The notes below the pieces were generated by a model that was not told where the DNA came from, did no database searches, and saw only the letters and a program-made list of their open reading frames with translations. A DNA stretch of 64,000 nucleotides from Haliclona indistincta (Eukaryota; Porifera; Demospongiae; Haplosclerida; Chalinidae), in the NCBI GenBank assembly GCA_964017065.1, contig OZ024783.1:18575752-18639751 (forward strand), written 5' to 3'. The translations under genes were made by a program, and so were the position numbers. Below, in pieces: positions 1-11,958 of the stretch. The number at the start of each line of letters is the position of its first letter. The stretch's first letter is position 1.

Positions 1-1690
1 AAGCTAAAGGCGCTTCAAGAAATCCAGCCAGCTTTCAGACTCAATGCGCTCTCTTCTCAGTGATGGTAAATGCTTAAAACCGAGATCGCTTTGAAAGAGT
101 CTTTTGCGTGCAGTTTTTCATCTGCAAACAAACAGCGCATTTGGAAGGATCCCTCCTGTGAGTTACTGAAGCTTCTGGTGGTTTACTTGGTTGTTTCTAC
201 GTGTCAACCAATGCCTGCTGTATAAAGTAGTGTAGTATTTGGCTGCATTAGCAACATTAGCAATTTGTGTAGAACAAAATTATCGCTAGAGTACAGAATT
301 TGCTGTTTTAGTCGATTCACAAGAATCCCTTTTGTGACAATACCAAGCAACAGGGAGCCAAGACAGCCTTGCAGTTTAAAAGATGGGCAATTGTTCCATA
401 CAACTGAATGGGTACTACCAACGATGTAGTTGATTGTAGCATTCACTGTGCCTGTGAAATAACGGCTTTCTCGTTTGTTTCAAGGCAAAAAGGCCTGTTA
501 CAGTACGAAAAATCGCTCAAGCTTCTATCACATTGCCAGAAATGTAATAGATTTTTCGGATGTTTGCTGTTTACGTATGAAAACGAACCACAAACCTACA
601 AATTGTTTACTATGACTCTTGGAGAAGCTATTAACTCTTTAGTGACTGAATTATTTCGACGAAAATTCGACTTACTCTAAACTGACAGTTTGTCTTGCAT
701 TTTCTACAACATGCAGTACGTTAGCTGTTCCAAACTAGCACTGTTGTTTCCTGGTATGTCAAAGTTTACGACTATGTACTAAACTCTGAGTTGGCCACTC
801 CCACTTCGGAACTGAAGCTGCTTAAGTGCTGCGACCTCGTCATTTTTCAGCCAATTTTGGTCTTCGTTTAGCCCTTGTGACTGATACAAAAACCTGGTGG
901 TGTCCAGGTGAGAAAACAGCATAGTTTAGACCATATTCCATGCCCAAGTATGCATTTTGGGGCATCCTGAAGCCATAAAAATGCCAAAAGTGGCAGGGGT
1001 TCCGCCCCTTCGAACCCCGGCTTAACGGGGGGACACCCCCCTTTAAAATTCCCCCCGTGATGTACGTTTTAGTGGGGAGGGCGCGCCGAAAAACAGGTGG
1101 TTTTTTCAGGTGAAGTCGTGTTTTGCAAATAAACTTGATTTGACCTTTCTAGAGCACTTTTTGCACTTTTTATGACGTCTAGAGTAGGTGGAGTCAATTA
1201 TGGCGGCTAAAGCCGCTATAGGCCTTAAAGGGTTAAACTGCATTGGAGCTCTGAAACATCATCTGCTACCACAGGCAGACGGTCAACATGCATACCGGAA
1301 TAAACGTATTGCAAGCAATGGTGGACGAAGAAACAAGCCATTGAACACACCTTTCAACTTCTAAACGCCCCATAGCGTTTGAATCAACTACTCTACACTG
1401 CTAGAAGACACAAGGAGTTTGCTAACAACCTACTACTTGATCGCTGAAGCAATACATTATACAGCCACGAAAGAACTGTTTCTAGGCCTGACCGTATTAT
1501 GGTTTTATCTAACTATCTGTAATTTTACCTATTAATTTTTTCTCTATTTTCATGCTAAAACTGGAACGCCCAAAATTAACCTACCAGAAACAAAATATGC
1601 ACCAGGCGAAGCTATTTATAGCCTAGTACAACAATCCCCGTCGAACTAGTGAATCTTTGTGCGATCTACTTAGAAAAACGGTTTCTAAAA
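1..1690. repeat. Relic of a dispersed repeat related to 48.5-49.6 kb
   Basis: About 530-630 and 1237-1690 match 48716-49245 closely (shared stretch around 'gccagaaatg', and the later block with 'aacatcatctgctaccacag'). The block at 48.7 kb lies inside the Helitron-like element at 47739-50368, so this is probably a relic of the same family. A reverse-complement piece occurs at about 33600-34030. Positions 1-400 hold no gene I can support. The small ORFs here are not conserved between copies. Confidence 0.6.
635..1232. mobile_element. TTAA-flanked MITE (piggyBac/Kolobok-like), copy 1
   Basis: The element sits between two TTAA tetramers (631-634 and 1233-1236). The paralogous repeat at about 48813 has one TTAA at this point and no insert, so the empty site is visible. 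Ends read TTAA-CTCTTTA and, on the other strand, TTAA-CCCTTTAA, a short imperfect inverted repeat. It is 598 bp with no transposase. An inverted second copy is at 29781-30332 and a lone end at about 34480-34516. TTAA duplication is typical of piggyBac and Kolobok; which one cannot be decided here. Confidence 0.8.
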
Positions 1691-1696
1691 ACGACA

Positions 1697-2702
1697 CAGG
1701 TAGGTCAGTACACAAGCATGGTAGTAGACATGTGTGTGTTGAGAGGTATGACACAGGTATGTCAGTATACAAGCATGGTAGTAGACATGTGTGTGTTGAG
1801 GGGTATGACACAGGTAGGTCAGTATACAAGCATGGTAGTAGACATGTGTGTGTGAGAGGTATGACACAAGTAGGTCAGTATACAAGCACGGTAGTAGACA
1901 TGTGTGTGTTGAGAGGTATGACACAGGTAGGTCAGTATACAAGCATGGCAGTAGACATGTGTGTGTTGAGAGGTATGACACAGGTAGGTCAGTATGCAAG
2001 CATGGTAGTAGACATGTGTGTGTTGAGAGGTACGACACAGGTAGGTCAGTATACAAGCATGGTAGTAGACATGTGTGAGAGGTATGACACAGGTCAGTAT
2101 ACAAGCATGGTAGTAGACATGTGTGTGTTGAGAGGTACGACACAGGTAGGCCAGTATACAAGCATGCATGGTAGTGTGTGTTGAGAGGTATGACACAGGT
2201 AGGTCAGTATACAAGCATGGTAGTAGACATGTGTGTGTTGAGAGGTATGACACAGGTAGGTCAGTATACAAGCATGGCAGTAGACATGTGTGTGTTGAGA
2301 GGTATGACACAGGTAGGTCAGTATGCAAGCATGGTAGTAGACATGTGTGTGTTGAGAGGTACGACACAGGTAGGTCAGTATACAAGCATGGTAGTAGACA
2401 TGTGTGAGAGGTATGACACAGGTAGGTCAGTATACAAGCATGGTAGTAGACATGTGTGTGTTGAGAGGGTCGACACAGGTAGGCCAGTATACAAGCATGC
2501 ATGGTAGTAGACATGTGTGTGTTGAGAGGTATGACACAGGTAGGTCAGTATACAAGCATGGTAGTAGACATGTGTGTGTAGAGAGGTATGACACAGGTAG
2601 GTCAGTATACAAGCATGGTAGTAGACATGTGTGTGTTGAGAGGTATGACACAGGTAGGTCAGTATACAAGCATGGTAGTAGACATGTGTGTGTGTTGAGA
2701 CA
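1697..2702. repeat. 57-bp minisatellite, about 17 units
   Basis: Tandem units of about 57 bp, each with 'gacacaggtaggtcagtata' and 'gtagacatgtgtgtgttgag'. Variant units (gtatgcaagcatgg, tgtgagaggt, the doubled catgcatgg) recur in the same order about 330 bp apart, showing a higher-order block of roughly six units that was itself duplicated. ORFs on both strands are artefacts of the repeat. A 14-bp inverted repeat (gacacttttctctc) follows at about 2698-2755. Confidence 0.92.
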
Positions 2703-2755
2703 CTTTTCTCTCTTGTGACAACTGCACACAACTTCACACGAGAGAAAAGTGTCAA

Positions 2756-3141
2756 ATTTGATGGTTGTCTCTCTCTCGTACACCACTACACTAGCTGAGC
2801 TTAGTAATATCAGTTCAAATGCACTTGCATACTATCTGTTGGTTCATAAAGTGAGTGACTACATTGGTTTGAACATGCTATTATCCTGGATGGTGGTAGT
2901 GATTACACTAACACAGAACAAATCCAGAACTGTTGCTAGAACCATTCCGTAAACCCTTAATTTGAACATGACGGGCTTCAGACAGGCACGTTAGCACGAT
3001 AGGCTTCCAGCAGGAGTATGACAAGCTTGAGCTACTCTATTTACACTAGTGCTAGAAGAGTTCTGGAACAATGCCCAGCGCTAATGTAAACACACTGTAA
3101 TATGGTGGACACAAGAGAGTGTGTGGCTATCTCAGTCTCAC
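2756..3141. other. Intron or flanking DNA of gene A, nothing recognised
   Basis: This stretch follows exon 6 of gene A on the minus strand. In gene B the corresponding intron leads to the GTPase exon. No GTPase exon is visible here, so it either lies beyond the left edge or was lost. Confidence 0.4.
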
Positions 3142-5733
3142 CAGGTGTTGTGGGAGGGGCACCAGACTCACTGGACGGTTGAGTGGATGCTGAGAGAGAG
3201 ATAAAATAAAAATTGGTTAGTAATAATTTATTTCTTATCTCAATAATTAGAGTAAGTCATTACATGAGTATAGTATTAGTATGTTGACTATGGTAATAGT
3301 AGGTGTGGTCAGATTCTACAACACTTCATAGCTCAGTAGCTCATGTTATCATGTACTGACCAACTCTCTCCAGCAAGTCCACAATGTCTTGATGATTCTC
3401 ACGTCTCGCTATATGAAGTGGAGTCTCACCAGCCTATAGTGTAACAATAGAACAGTGTGAGTCATGACACACACACAAACCAAAATGAGAGTTGGACTCA
3501 GTTAAGAAACAATGACTTTGCAATCAGTTCATTTCAATACTGTAACCAGAAACACACCCAAACTGCATAAACTGATTCTAACATAGCTTGAACCATACAT
3601 GAACATAGACCCTTCCACACTCTCTGTGCTATAGAATTTTATATGCACAGATCTACAAAATTCAATCATGCAAATCACTGTTTTTATGAGATGGTAACTA
3701 CAGAACATGGTTTGGTAGCACAGAGGACAAGTATAGCTAACAAACACTTGGAATTAACAACTCATATCTTCTTCAGAGTGGTACAGAGACACATGCAGGC
3801 TCATGTATCTACATGTATGGTGTAATCTACAGTAAGCACTTTACGATAGTATAGTAGTTGTATTGTATTTCATGAGAACAGCTTTGTTCAACAACACAAC
3901 ATATCAGTATCACTAGACACACATGTATACTCACCGTGCTGGTTGCATCAGTAGCTGCACCAGCAGCAATCAGCTGCTCAGCTACAGCTGTGTGACCATT
4001 GACTGCACTGTAATGAAGTGCCATCAATCCTCTCTATAGAATAAACAACAAGTGAAGAGCACATGGTTATTTAGTGTGAAGTGGTGTCAAGCACAACGCA
4101 TGGTAACTGGTCTTGTTGGTAATAACACAGTAACTAGTGTATTACAGTATCAGATGATGGCTTGTGTACCAGTACAGTATGACACATCGTGTCTACACAT
4201 CACAGGAAATACTATTATCATTTGACATGTACTGCAATAGTCTACTAGTGGACGGAGCAAGCCAGAGCAAGAGAACAATGAGATTACTGTAGCACTGCAG
4301 TACACATGGTCTGGTATATCAGTGATTGTATTGTGACAGACAGACAGATATTCTTAAAAGTACATTAGAAATTCTTCACCACAGCTAGTATACTGTCTGC
4401 TTAGGCAGTACATTACCATGGTATCAAAAGAGAATGCCTTCTCCAGATCCGTCTGAAGAAGGAATAAAGCCGAAATGTCACAAGAACTGTTGTTTCGACT
4501 CTAAATTTCGCCAAGTACATTGCCAGAAATGCAATAAATTTTTTGGACATGGACAATTTTCGCACAAAATCGTTTCCAACAGACTTCTACATACCAGAAG
4601 TCATAAGAAGTCAGTTAACAGTGCAGTGCTGGATCACTGAAGCAGCAGAGTCAAGATATAGCTGGATCTGTTGGATTGCTCGTTTCCCCACCCAATGACA
4701 CGCCTACATTAATTATATTCATTTCTAGAAAAAAATGGTTTATGATACAATTTAACCCTTCGCCATAAGTATTGGACGTTGGTTTTTGTCAAAATGTGAA
4801 CGCATCATTGTCAAACATTTGTTCAAAGTAACCAAGGTAGCATAATTTTGAGCGGGAATGTATGGAGTCCATTGGAGCGCAATATTTCGTGGCGAATTTG
4901 TCCCACTCAAACTCGAACTATTTAGCTTCCAAGCGTGACTAACAGAACTATGGTGAGCTAAAGCTTACTTTTAGACGTTGTTTTTTGGTAACCCGTCGAT
5001 TGGAGCGTAACTACGAAGAGTGAAAGTCGTGACTGTACGTGCACTGAGCATGTGACGGTAAAATTAACTCCGTGTCCGCTTAAAGCTGGCAATGACATAG
5101 CAGTCGACCATGCATAATTAGTTTATAGACAGACGACAGAATGACAGACAGACAGATACACATGTGTGTGTATCTACTAACATACCGGTGATCTGGCATT
5201 GATGTCTATCTCAGGTTGCGACAGGAGCAGTCGAACAACCTGAGAGCGTCCTCTCTCTGAGCTAATCAAAAGTGGTGTCCACTGTATAATAGTAGAGAAT
5301 GATAACAACAACACAGTGATTATTAATAAACAATGCAACATTTTACATAATCAGCTGTTGTTCAATATAGCAAGTCCCACACTGATCAAACAGTGTCCTC
5401 TGTGATGTATCTATCTATGCCTACATCATTCCATAAATGCTCCTGTGTTCTTATTGATTGGACAGTATTTTACCACATGTTGATCACACATTGTGTATTA
5501 GGCAGTCAGAGACTGAGCAAGTGCACAGATCATCACAAGGCATCGTGTGTGGTTCTTCACGGCAGTAGAGCCGACCAACAAGAGTGCACACGTTGAGACT
5601 GATGAACAGAGAGAGGACAGGCTACAGCTAGCACATGATCGAGGCAACGATAATATGGTGCTACTGAGACTGATCAACACAGCTCAGTAAATACCAGCTC
5701 AGATCATGCAGTCTGTTCTCACTCAGGCTCACT

Positions 5734-5781
<48 letters not shown>

Positions 5782-7980
5782 CATAATATAGCCTGAGACA
5801 AAGTCAACTAGTTTGTTGTGAACCATGCTCTTCTTTGTCAGGTGTAACAACAATGTATAGGGTGGGGCTAGCTCACATGTACAGTACATGTAGTCAATGA
5901 TGGACACACTAACAGACATACAGAACCAAATGCTCAACCACTGACTGTATGTGGTAGTAGATACTGATGTGTGGATCTATTACTAGCATCATGTGACCAC
6001 TAACAATACTCACATTGAAAACAGACTCATGATAGTTGACATGAGCTCCTCTTGTAAGGAGCTCACTCACTCTACTGACATCACCATCTTCACAAGCACG
6101 ATATAGTTCCTTATTCTGTGAGTAGAGCACAACATAATGTAAGCAGTAACAGAGAATGATTGCTACAGCCTTCATCAACTACTGATCACATGATCAAACT
6201 CATTAATATTCATGAGATACAGTATCCTCAGTGTAGGGCACGCGAGGCGGCGGCTACTATGTCGCGTACACAGTGAGCGGCCCCTTGGGATCAACTATAA
6301 AGAACGGACAAGAAGATTTATCGACTGGAGAAGCCATACATGTGCTTCCGGTTGCTGGTCTTCGTTCGGTGGGCGTGGTTTACGAGTGACGCAATAATTT
6401 CTACTGATTCAGTGTACTATGCTATACTGCTGTATTGTTTCTGTGCTGTACTAAACATTATATGCAATACATTATTTTCTAATAAACAACCACGTGTTTA
6501 TGCGTTCTTTGGCGGGAAAATGTCCATGTTAGAAATTGGGCCTGTTATTTTTGGAGGGACTAGAGGCATAGTGCAGTACCTGCAGACACAGAGAGTTCTT
6601 GCTAGACATAAGACCTGCACCGGTGGCACTCAAATGGTAATGCAAGATCGCTCTGATGTTAGTGATGGCTGTAGATGGAGGTGCCCAGCTTGTCACAAGT
6701 GCGTGTCAATCAGGGATGGAAGTTTTTTCCAAAAATCTAGACTAACACTGCAGAAGTGGATGGTCTTGATTTATTGGTGGGCCAGACAGTATCCTGTCGG
6801 CGATGCAGAGGAGGAAGCAAAGGTTTCGACTGCTACAGCAATTCAGGTAAACATGCACCATTAAAATTAATAATAATGCAATAAAAATGTCAAAAATCTA
6901 GATTTATCAGTGGCTGAGGGAAGTTTGTAGTTACAGACTGTGTAATGTCGATCCTCCGATTAAACTTGGTGGGCAAGGAGTAGTAGTAGACATTGATGAG
7001 TCGCTATTCCGTCACAAACCAAAGGTTAGTGCAACAGCATCTAGTTAATTAAGTTCAGCAAATTTATCCTCGACTAGCACCATCGCGGACGTCCAACTAC
7101 AAATGAGGTTTGGGTGTTTGGAATGTGCGACACATCACGTCAGCCATCCTTGGGTTATATGGAGATCGTTCAGTCCAGGGATGCTGCCACTTTGCTGCCT
7201 ATAATAACAGCACACGTTCAACCAGGTAAAAAAATTATAAGTTATTGAAGATTGTGGCTGTTTGCCGAGTTAGGTACAGTGATTTGGTCTGATATGTGGG
7301 CAGCATACAATGGAGTTGGACAACCACCAGGGGTAGCACAGCATCAGACTGTCAACCACTCGGTAGAGTTTATTGACAGGCAGACTGGTGTGCATACACA
7401 AAACATTGAATCCTACTGGAATCGTGTTAAAATCAAGCTCAAAAGGATGAGAGGATGCCATTCGACACAATTGCCATCATATCTTGATGAATTTATGTGG
7501 AGAGAAAGGTAGGTAGGTTCAACACTTTGCGATTCACTTTGTCAAAAATACATACAGGTATGGGAAAACTACAGATGATGTTCTCACGAATGTATTTCGA
7601 GACATTGCACTGTGGTATCCAGTTTAGCCGTTACAATAATTATTATTACACATACCTTCATGATGTAAAGTTAACCCTAGTCATAGTCAGACAAAAATGT
7701 ATGCACGACGGGCGATTGTGCTAGAGAAGAGAAACAGCTCATAGTAGACATTATTGCGTCACTCGTAAACCACGCCCACTGAACGGAGAACAGCAACCGG
7801 AAGCACATGTATGGCTTCTCCAGTCGATAAATCGTCTTGTCCGTTCTTTATAGTTGATCCGGCTGGGCTCAACCAGCTCTCGCTCGCTCGTACCACAGCT
7901 TATTGCGGGACAGTGCTAGTAGAATACAGTATTCTCTCTCTTACCAACTGGCGCTGCTGTTCCTCGCTGAGAGAACTCAT
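3142..7980 (-). CDS. Gene A: ankyrin-repeat protein, 5' part only (paralogue of gene B)
   Basis: Six exons join in phase on the minus strand: 7945-7980 (start Met, MSSLSEEQQRQL), 6014-6115, 5186-5281, 3935-4033, 3361-3433 and 3142-3189. Exons 2 to 5 each encode about one ankyrin repeat; visible cores include TPLLISSERG, ALHYSAVNGHTAV and TPLHIARRENHQDIVDLL. Exon 6 is a short Ser/Thr/Pro linker ending in phase 1, the phase needed for the GTPase exon of gene B. The start is chosen because the same first exon and donor are kept in gene B. Intron 1 contains a Merlin transposon. No downstream exons are seen, so this is a partial gene at the window edge or a truncated duplicate. Ankyrin repeats suggest protein binding; no function can be assigned to this fragment alone. 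Reading through the exon 5 donor would give an early stop, as in gene B. Confidence 0.75.
4518..5096. mobile_element. Insertion in intron 3 of gene A (repeat relic)
   Basis: This segment is absent from the matching intron of gene B (51060), where flanking sequence 'gccaagtacat' runs straight into 'agcagttgacc'. It begins with a 'gccagaaatgcaat' motif shared with the dispersed repeat at 531 and 48716. No coding capacity is seen and no clear target duplication was identified. Confidence 0.5.
5733..5774. repeat. (CA)n microsatellite
   Basis: About 20 CA dinucleotides in intron 2 of gene A. The matching part of gene B (about 51690) has only a short 'caccacacac' stretch. Confidence 0.9.
6288..7860 (+). 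mobile_element. Merlin DNA transposon, complete
   Basis: Terminal inverted repeats of about 110 bp with few mismatches flank a spliced transposase. Both ends begin GGATCAACTATAAAGAACGG. The element lies in intron 1 of gene A; sequence on both sides matches gene B (54840-54900 and 54929-55090). A clean 8-9 bp target duplication is not visible, probably because about 60 bp of flank present in gene B is missing here. Confidence 0.85.
6520..7627 (+). CDS. Merlin-family DDE transposase (ISXO2/IS1016-like)
   Basis: Five exons join in phase with GT-AG introns: 6520-6846, 6902-7024, 7078-7225, 7274-7508 and 7558-7627, giving 300 codons and a stop with no frameshift. The N-terminal third has a Cys-rich zinc-ribbon-like part (CRWRCPACHKC). 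Acidic residues of an ISXO2-like catalytic core are visible: VDIDESLF, IWSDMWAAY and NIESYWNRVK, followed by the family-typical LDEFMWRERYG near the C terminus. Merlin elements cut and paste DNA via this enzyme. The intact frame and well-preserved inverted repeats suggest a recent or still active copy. The Met at 6520 is preferred because the upstream in-frame part contains the inverted repeat. Confidence 0.85.
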
Positions 7981-8059
7981 GGCACTAGTAGACTGTACTC
8001 GAATCAGAAAATCAGAGATCACTGCATGAGAGCGAGAGAAGGGGGCGTGTATCATGAAT

Positions 8060-8255
8060 ATCAGTACTGTTATTAAAATTAATTAATTTGAAAAATTGTA
8101 AAGCAATTTTGGTTTATTTTTATCCGGTTCAAAAAAATTGGGTTTATATTTGTTTGTTCTGACTGATACTTACTTTTGAGGCTTAGACTTAATATTATTA
8201 ATCCACTATTGACGAATACAATTAATACAATTAATAATTATTAATACAGTTAATA
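8060..8255. other. AT-rich spacer between gene A and ABCB7 pseudogene
   Basis: Short AT-rich intergenic sequence, matched by 55100-55282 in the right-hand unit. No feature is seen. Confidence 0.5.
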
Positions 8256-8639
8256 CTAGTCTCTATGCTCCAATACTGTACTACTGGTCGCTCCATGATG
8301 TGGTAGAGATGTGTGTTGTTTGGACCATAGTTCAGTATATAGTGAGTGAGGGTTTGATAACAAGTGATAGTGTGATCCTCTCTCAATGATCCTGCCATCT
8401 TGACCCAGTACTAGTATCTCATCAGCATCCACTATACTGGACAGACGATGAGCAATGAAGATTGAAGTGCAGTCATGAGCTGTGATCTGACGCATTGCAC
8501 TCAATATATGCTACAGCACAACAGAGATAATGTATCAGATTAATACTCACTCATCATAAGTTACTTCCTCCCTCACCTGTTCAGTGATGGAGTCCAGTGA
8601 TGATGTAGCTTCATCATACACTAGTACAAGTAAGTTTTA

Positions 8640-9400
8640 ATAAAAAAAACTAAAAAGTGTAGGGATGACGCTTGCAAAAGTAAAGGAACAAGATGGGATG
8701 ATGCTTGCAAAAGTAAAGGAACAAGATGGGATGATGCTTGAAAAAGTAAAGGAACAAGATGGGATGATGCTTGCAAAAGTAAAGGAACAAGATGGGGATG
8801 ACGCTTGCAAAAGTAAAGGAACAAGATGGGATGATGCTTGCAAAAGTGAAGTATGTAAAAGTCCCAAGTATCCCTACATCAGCGGCTTGCTGCGATGGCG
8901 TGTAACTGACAAATGCGGAATCCTCTTCCTATACCTTTTACAACCGTCAATTACTTAATCGGACTGTGTGACAGTGTCTTCCAAACCACAGATACCTCTA
9001 GTTATTCACAACTGTCAACTTCTTCATCGGACTGCGTCCTCCAAACACAGATACCTCTAGTTGTTTACAACCGTCAATTACTTCATCGGACTGCGTCCTC
9101 CAAACACAGATACCTCTAGTTGTTTACAACCGTCAATTACTTCATCGGACTGCGTCCTCCTTCAAGCCGCTGATGTAGGGATACTTGGGACTTTTACATA
9201 CTTCACTTTTGCAAGCATCATCCCATCTTGTTCCTTTACTTTTGCAAGCCTTTACTTTTGCAAGCATCATCCCATCTTGTTCCTTTACTTTTTCAAGCAT
9301 CATCCCATCTTGTTCCTTTACTTTTGCAAGCATCATCCCATCTTGTTCCTTTACTTTTGCAAGCGTCATCCCTACACTTTTTAGTTTTTTTTATTAAAAC
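8640..9400. repeat. Inverted arms with about 33-bp subrepeats
   Basis: The left arm carries five tandem units around 'aagtaaaggaacaagatggg'; the right arm carries the inverse. Between the arms, three units with 'accgtcaattacttcatcgg' are repeated (8940-9160). A related partial arm is at about 30875-31210. ORFs here are repeat artefacts. Confidence 0.85.
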
Positions 9401-10281
9401 TTTTTTACTTTACTTGTTCCTGTTACTTTTTTTATCACTATCAGTTTGAACTTATTAGCTGTATTCTAGCTATGCTAGCTCTTATTTCATTTATACAACT
9501 CTGTGAGCAGCAGATACTAGTCTAGTAGATCAGAAGGTTAATAGCCTCTAGACAGAGAGTCAAGGAACATGGAATGTTATTATCAGCAATCACAAGAATA
9601 ATGAAAAGGTTTAAATTAGTTAGAGAGGTTGAGAGTATGAGTTGACAACATGATATTTCTTAGCACTGTGATGGATGAAGAAAGACTAACACTAACAACT
9701 CAGTGTATGATGCCATGGCTAGTCCGTAGACTAGTCCCATGCAGGCTTGCATGTTGATGTTGATATCACGATCACAGAGGCTTCTAGCTTGTTACAATGT
9801 CCAGTTGTCAACAGCACAGGGTCCTATGGGTATAGCCTACGCCGGGTAGTGTAAGAAACTAGTAGCCTATGCCCCAGGCTGAGATCGGGTAGCCACCGTC
9901 GTCCGGTTCGCGCCTGCCGTGGGTCATGATGTCAGCATAGACAGATCAGTGCTACCCAGGGTATAGTATACTGCTTGTTCATACCTCTAGGCTCTACCTT
10001 GCGCGCTGAAGCGCCCAGAGCAGAGAGAAAGCGACAACCGAGTTCAGTTTCAGAACTGATGTGGGCGGAGTCAATGATCAGCAGCGACAAGAGGGTTATT
10101 AATTAATGGAATCGCTCTAACTGTCCAAAACGGTCCAAAACCCATGTTTTTCAAGGATTATTCGTTTTTTGTAGTGTTTGATGCCTATCTAAGAAGTAAG
10201 TGCACTACCCCAGATGCATACACATGCGATGGTGCAGGTTTGGTAGTGATTCGTTCACTCAGGACAGCGCTAGGCTTACTG

Positions 10282-10660
10282 AAAGAAGAAGAAGAAGAAG
10301 AAGAAGAAGAAGAAGAAGGAGAGGAGAGGAGAGGAGAGGAGAGGAGAGGAGAGGAGAGGAGAGGAGAGGAGAGGAGAGGAGAGGAGAGGAGAGGAGAGGA
10401 GAGGGAGAGGGAGAGGGAGAGGGAGAGGGAGAGGGAGAGGGAGAGGGAGAGGGAGAGGGAGAGGGAGAGGGAGAGGGAGAGGGAGAGGGAGAGGGAGAGG
10501 GAGAGGGAGAGGGAGAGGGAGAGGGAGAGGGAGAGGGAGAGGGAGAGGGAGAGGGAGAGGGAGAGGGAGAGGGAGAGGGAGAGGGAGAGGGAGAGGGAGA
10601 GGGAGAGGGAGAGGGAGAGGGAGAAGGAGAAGGAGAAGAAGAAGAAGAAGAAGAAAGAAG
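10282..10660. repeat. Purine microsatellite (GAA)n-(GGAGA)n-(GAGGGA)n
   Basis: Three successive pure-purine arrays: GAA, then GAGGA-type pentamers, then about 40 hexamers GAGGGA, then GAA again. It lies where the other Helitron-like copies have their own purine array. Apparent proteins of RE or GE repeats are artefacts. Confidence 0.95.
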
Positions 10661-11151
10661 ATGAACAATTCGCGTGGGCGGCGACTTTAGTTTACCACTT
10701 TAGAAACGTCTGCCAGCTTCGCCAAAGATATTTTCTTGCTCAGAACAATCGCTTGATCAATCCTAGATGTCTGGAATCTCGAGAAACGCTAAAACAGCGA
10801 AGTTCTGCAACGGCTCTCTGAGAGTCGCAATCTTGATTTTCGTCGTCAAGCAAGCAGTCCCGGCGACTTTCATAGACTTCCTGCAAGCGCTCGCACTTCA
10901 GATTCCCTCATAGATAGTTAAAATGCAGTAGAAATGTATAACAGTAGAGATATGTGCGAAAACTCATTTTCACACATGAGTAGCCGCCATCTTAGTTCGA
11001 GGTCATCCCTACATATCATTGCCGATCGGCAATGATAATTGGTGCATTCTTCAACACTGCTCTGGCTATGGCTACTCTCTGCTTCTCACCTCCTGCAAGA
11101 GAGGGGTAACATAAGGAGTCAGGAGAGTATACGTAGTGAGTGGACTAGTTC

Positions 11152-11589
11152 ATGGCGCGGACGCGTGGTTCTAGTGCTCGTGGGAAAAGTCGTGGTGGAG
11201 GCACAGCTGCCTCGGTGGCTGTACCTCGGAGGAGTGCTCGGATAGCTGGAACTGCTGGCGGCAACCAGGCTGTTTCTACCCATGAGGAAGACGGAGCCTC
11301 CTCAAGGTCACCGCCTAGACCTGCTCATAGTCGGTCTCCCAGCTGTCAGGGCTCACCCCAAAGTCAGTCTGCTGCTTCGTCTCTCCCCTGTTCATCTCCC
11401 AAGTCGCTGCTACCCGCACCACGTCAGTCTGAGTCTTCCTTGCCTCTGAAGCCTCCCATGCCAAGTCGCCCTCCTTTTCTTCTTCCTACTCCTTTAGCCA
11501 ACTCTCTCGTTCCTATTCCAGTCTTCTCTCGCGTCTCTCTTCTTTTCTCCCTGATTCTGTCAGTGTTTCTATTTCTTTCTCTCCACTAA
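11152..11589 (+). CDS. Ser/Pro/Arg-rich ORF of the poly(A) retroposon
   Basis: A 145-codon ORF begins 34 bp into the retroposon. The N terminus is basic and Gly/Ser-rich (MARTRGSSARGKSRGGG), then Ser/Pro-rich, then a hydrophobic tail. It has no recognisable domain. It may be the 5' part of an ORF1-like nucleic-acid-binding protein whose 3' region was deleted, or a chance ORF. No reverse transcriptase is present outside the nested Gypsy element. Confidence 0.4.
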   Translation: MARTRGSSARGKSRGGGTAASVAVPRRSARIAGTAGGNQAVSTHEEDGASSRSPPRPAHSRSPSCQGSPQSQSAASSLPCSSPKSLLPAPRQSESSLPLKPPMPSRPPFLLPTPLANSLVPIPVFSRVSLLFSLILSVFLFLSLH

Positions 11590-11794
11590 CAGCTGTGTGC
11601 TGGCTCTATGATCTCTTTCCCTCGTCACTAGTCCTATATGTGTTGACTATACTCTATGCTTTTACTACTCTCTTCACTCATGATTGCTGCTCTCAATCTG
11701 ATCTGTGCCACGAGTCTCCTCATACCATGCCATTGTCTTCATTATCTCTACTGTTGTCCCTACAACACTGTCACTAACACTACATGACTACATG

Positions 11795-11929
11795 TGTCGT
11801 AGACTCTGAGTCTACAAACTCTTGTATTTATTTTTACAAGCTATTGTGCACTCTGATTTATATACTGAGTCTCTCATGTATTTTGGCAGTATGTAATTTA
11901 ACAATAAGAGATTGTTTTGAGACTCAACA
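11795..11929 (+). repeat. 5' LTR of Gypsy 1
   Basis: Starts TGTCGTAGAC and ends CTCAACA; identical to 15893-16027. Confidence 0.9.
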
Positions 11930-11958
11930 CTGGCGACGAGACTGGTGAACACCTTGGA

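Larger units (their letters stand above)
8627..11038 (+). mobile_element. Helitron-like element 1 in an ABCB7 pseudogene exon
   Basis: A 2.4-kb insert between A and T of the exon, with no target duplication; the empty site is in ABCB7 at about 55663. Layout: a palindromic head starting CAAGTAAG (arms 8627-8900 and 9165-9420), a long purine microsatellite (10280-10660), the motif GTAGCCGCCATCTT at 10980, and a terminal hairpin (arms ATCATTGCCGA/TCGGCAATGAT) ending in TAA. Three other copies share this plan. A-T insertion without duplication plus a 3' hairpin resembles Helitrons, but the 5' TC end is lacking and no Rep/helicase is present. Confidence 0.7.

Noticed and set aside
1623..2786. Overlapping ORFs on both strands across the 57-bp array, and a CRISPR-like look
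   Set aside because: 57-bp tandem units without unique spacers in a eukaryotic genome; a minisatellite, not CRISPR or coding.
10144..10821. ORFs of 130-225 codons rich in RE, GE or LP repeats
   Set aside because: Artefacts of the purine microsatellite; no flanking domain or splice support.
11595..11777. 60-codon ORF after the retroposon ORF
   Set aside because: Low-complexity, no start context or domain; likely 3' untranslated sequence of the retroposon.
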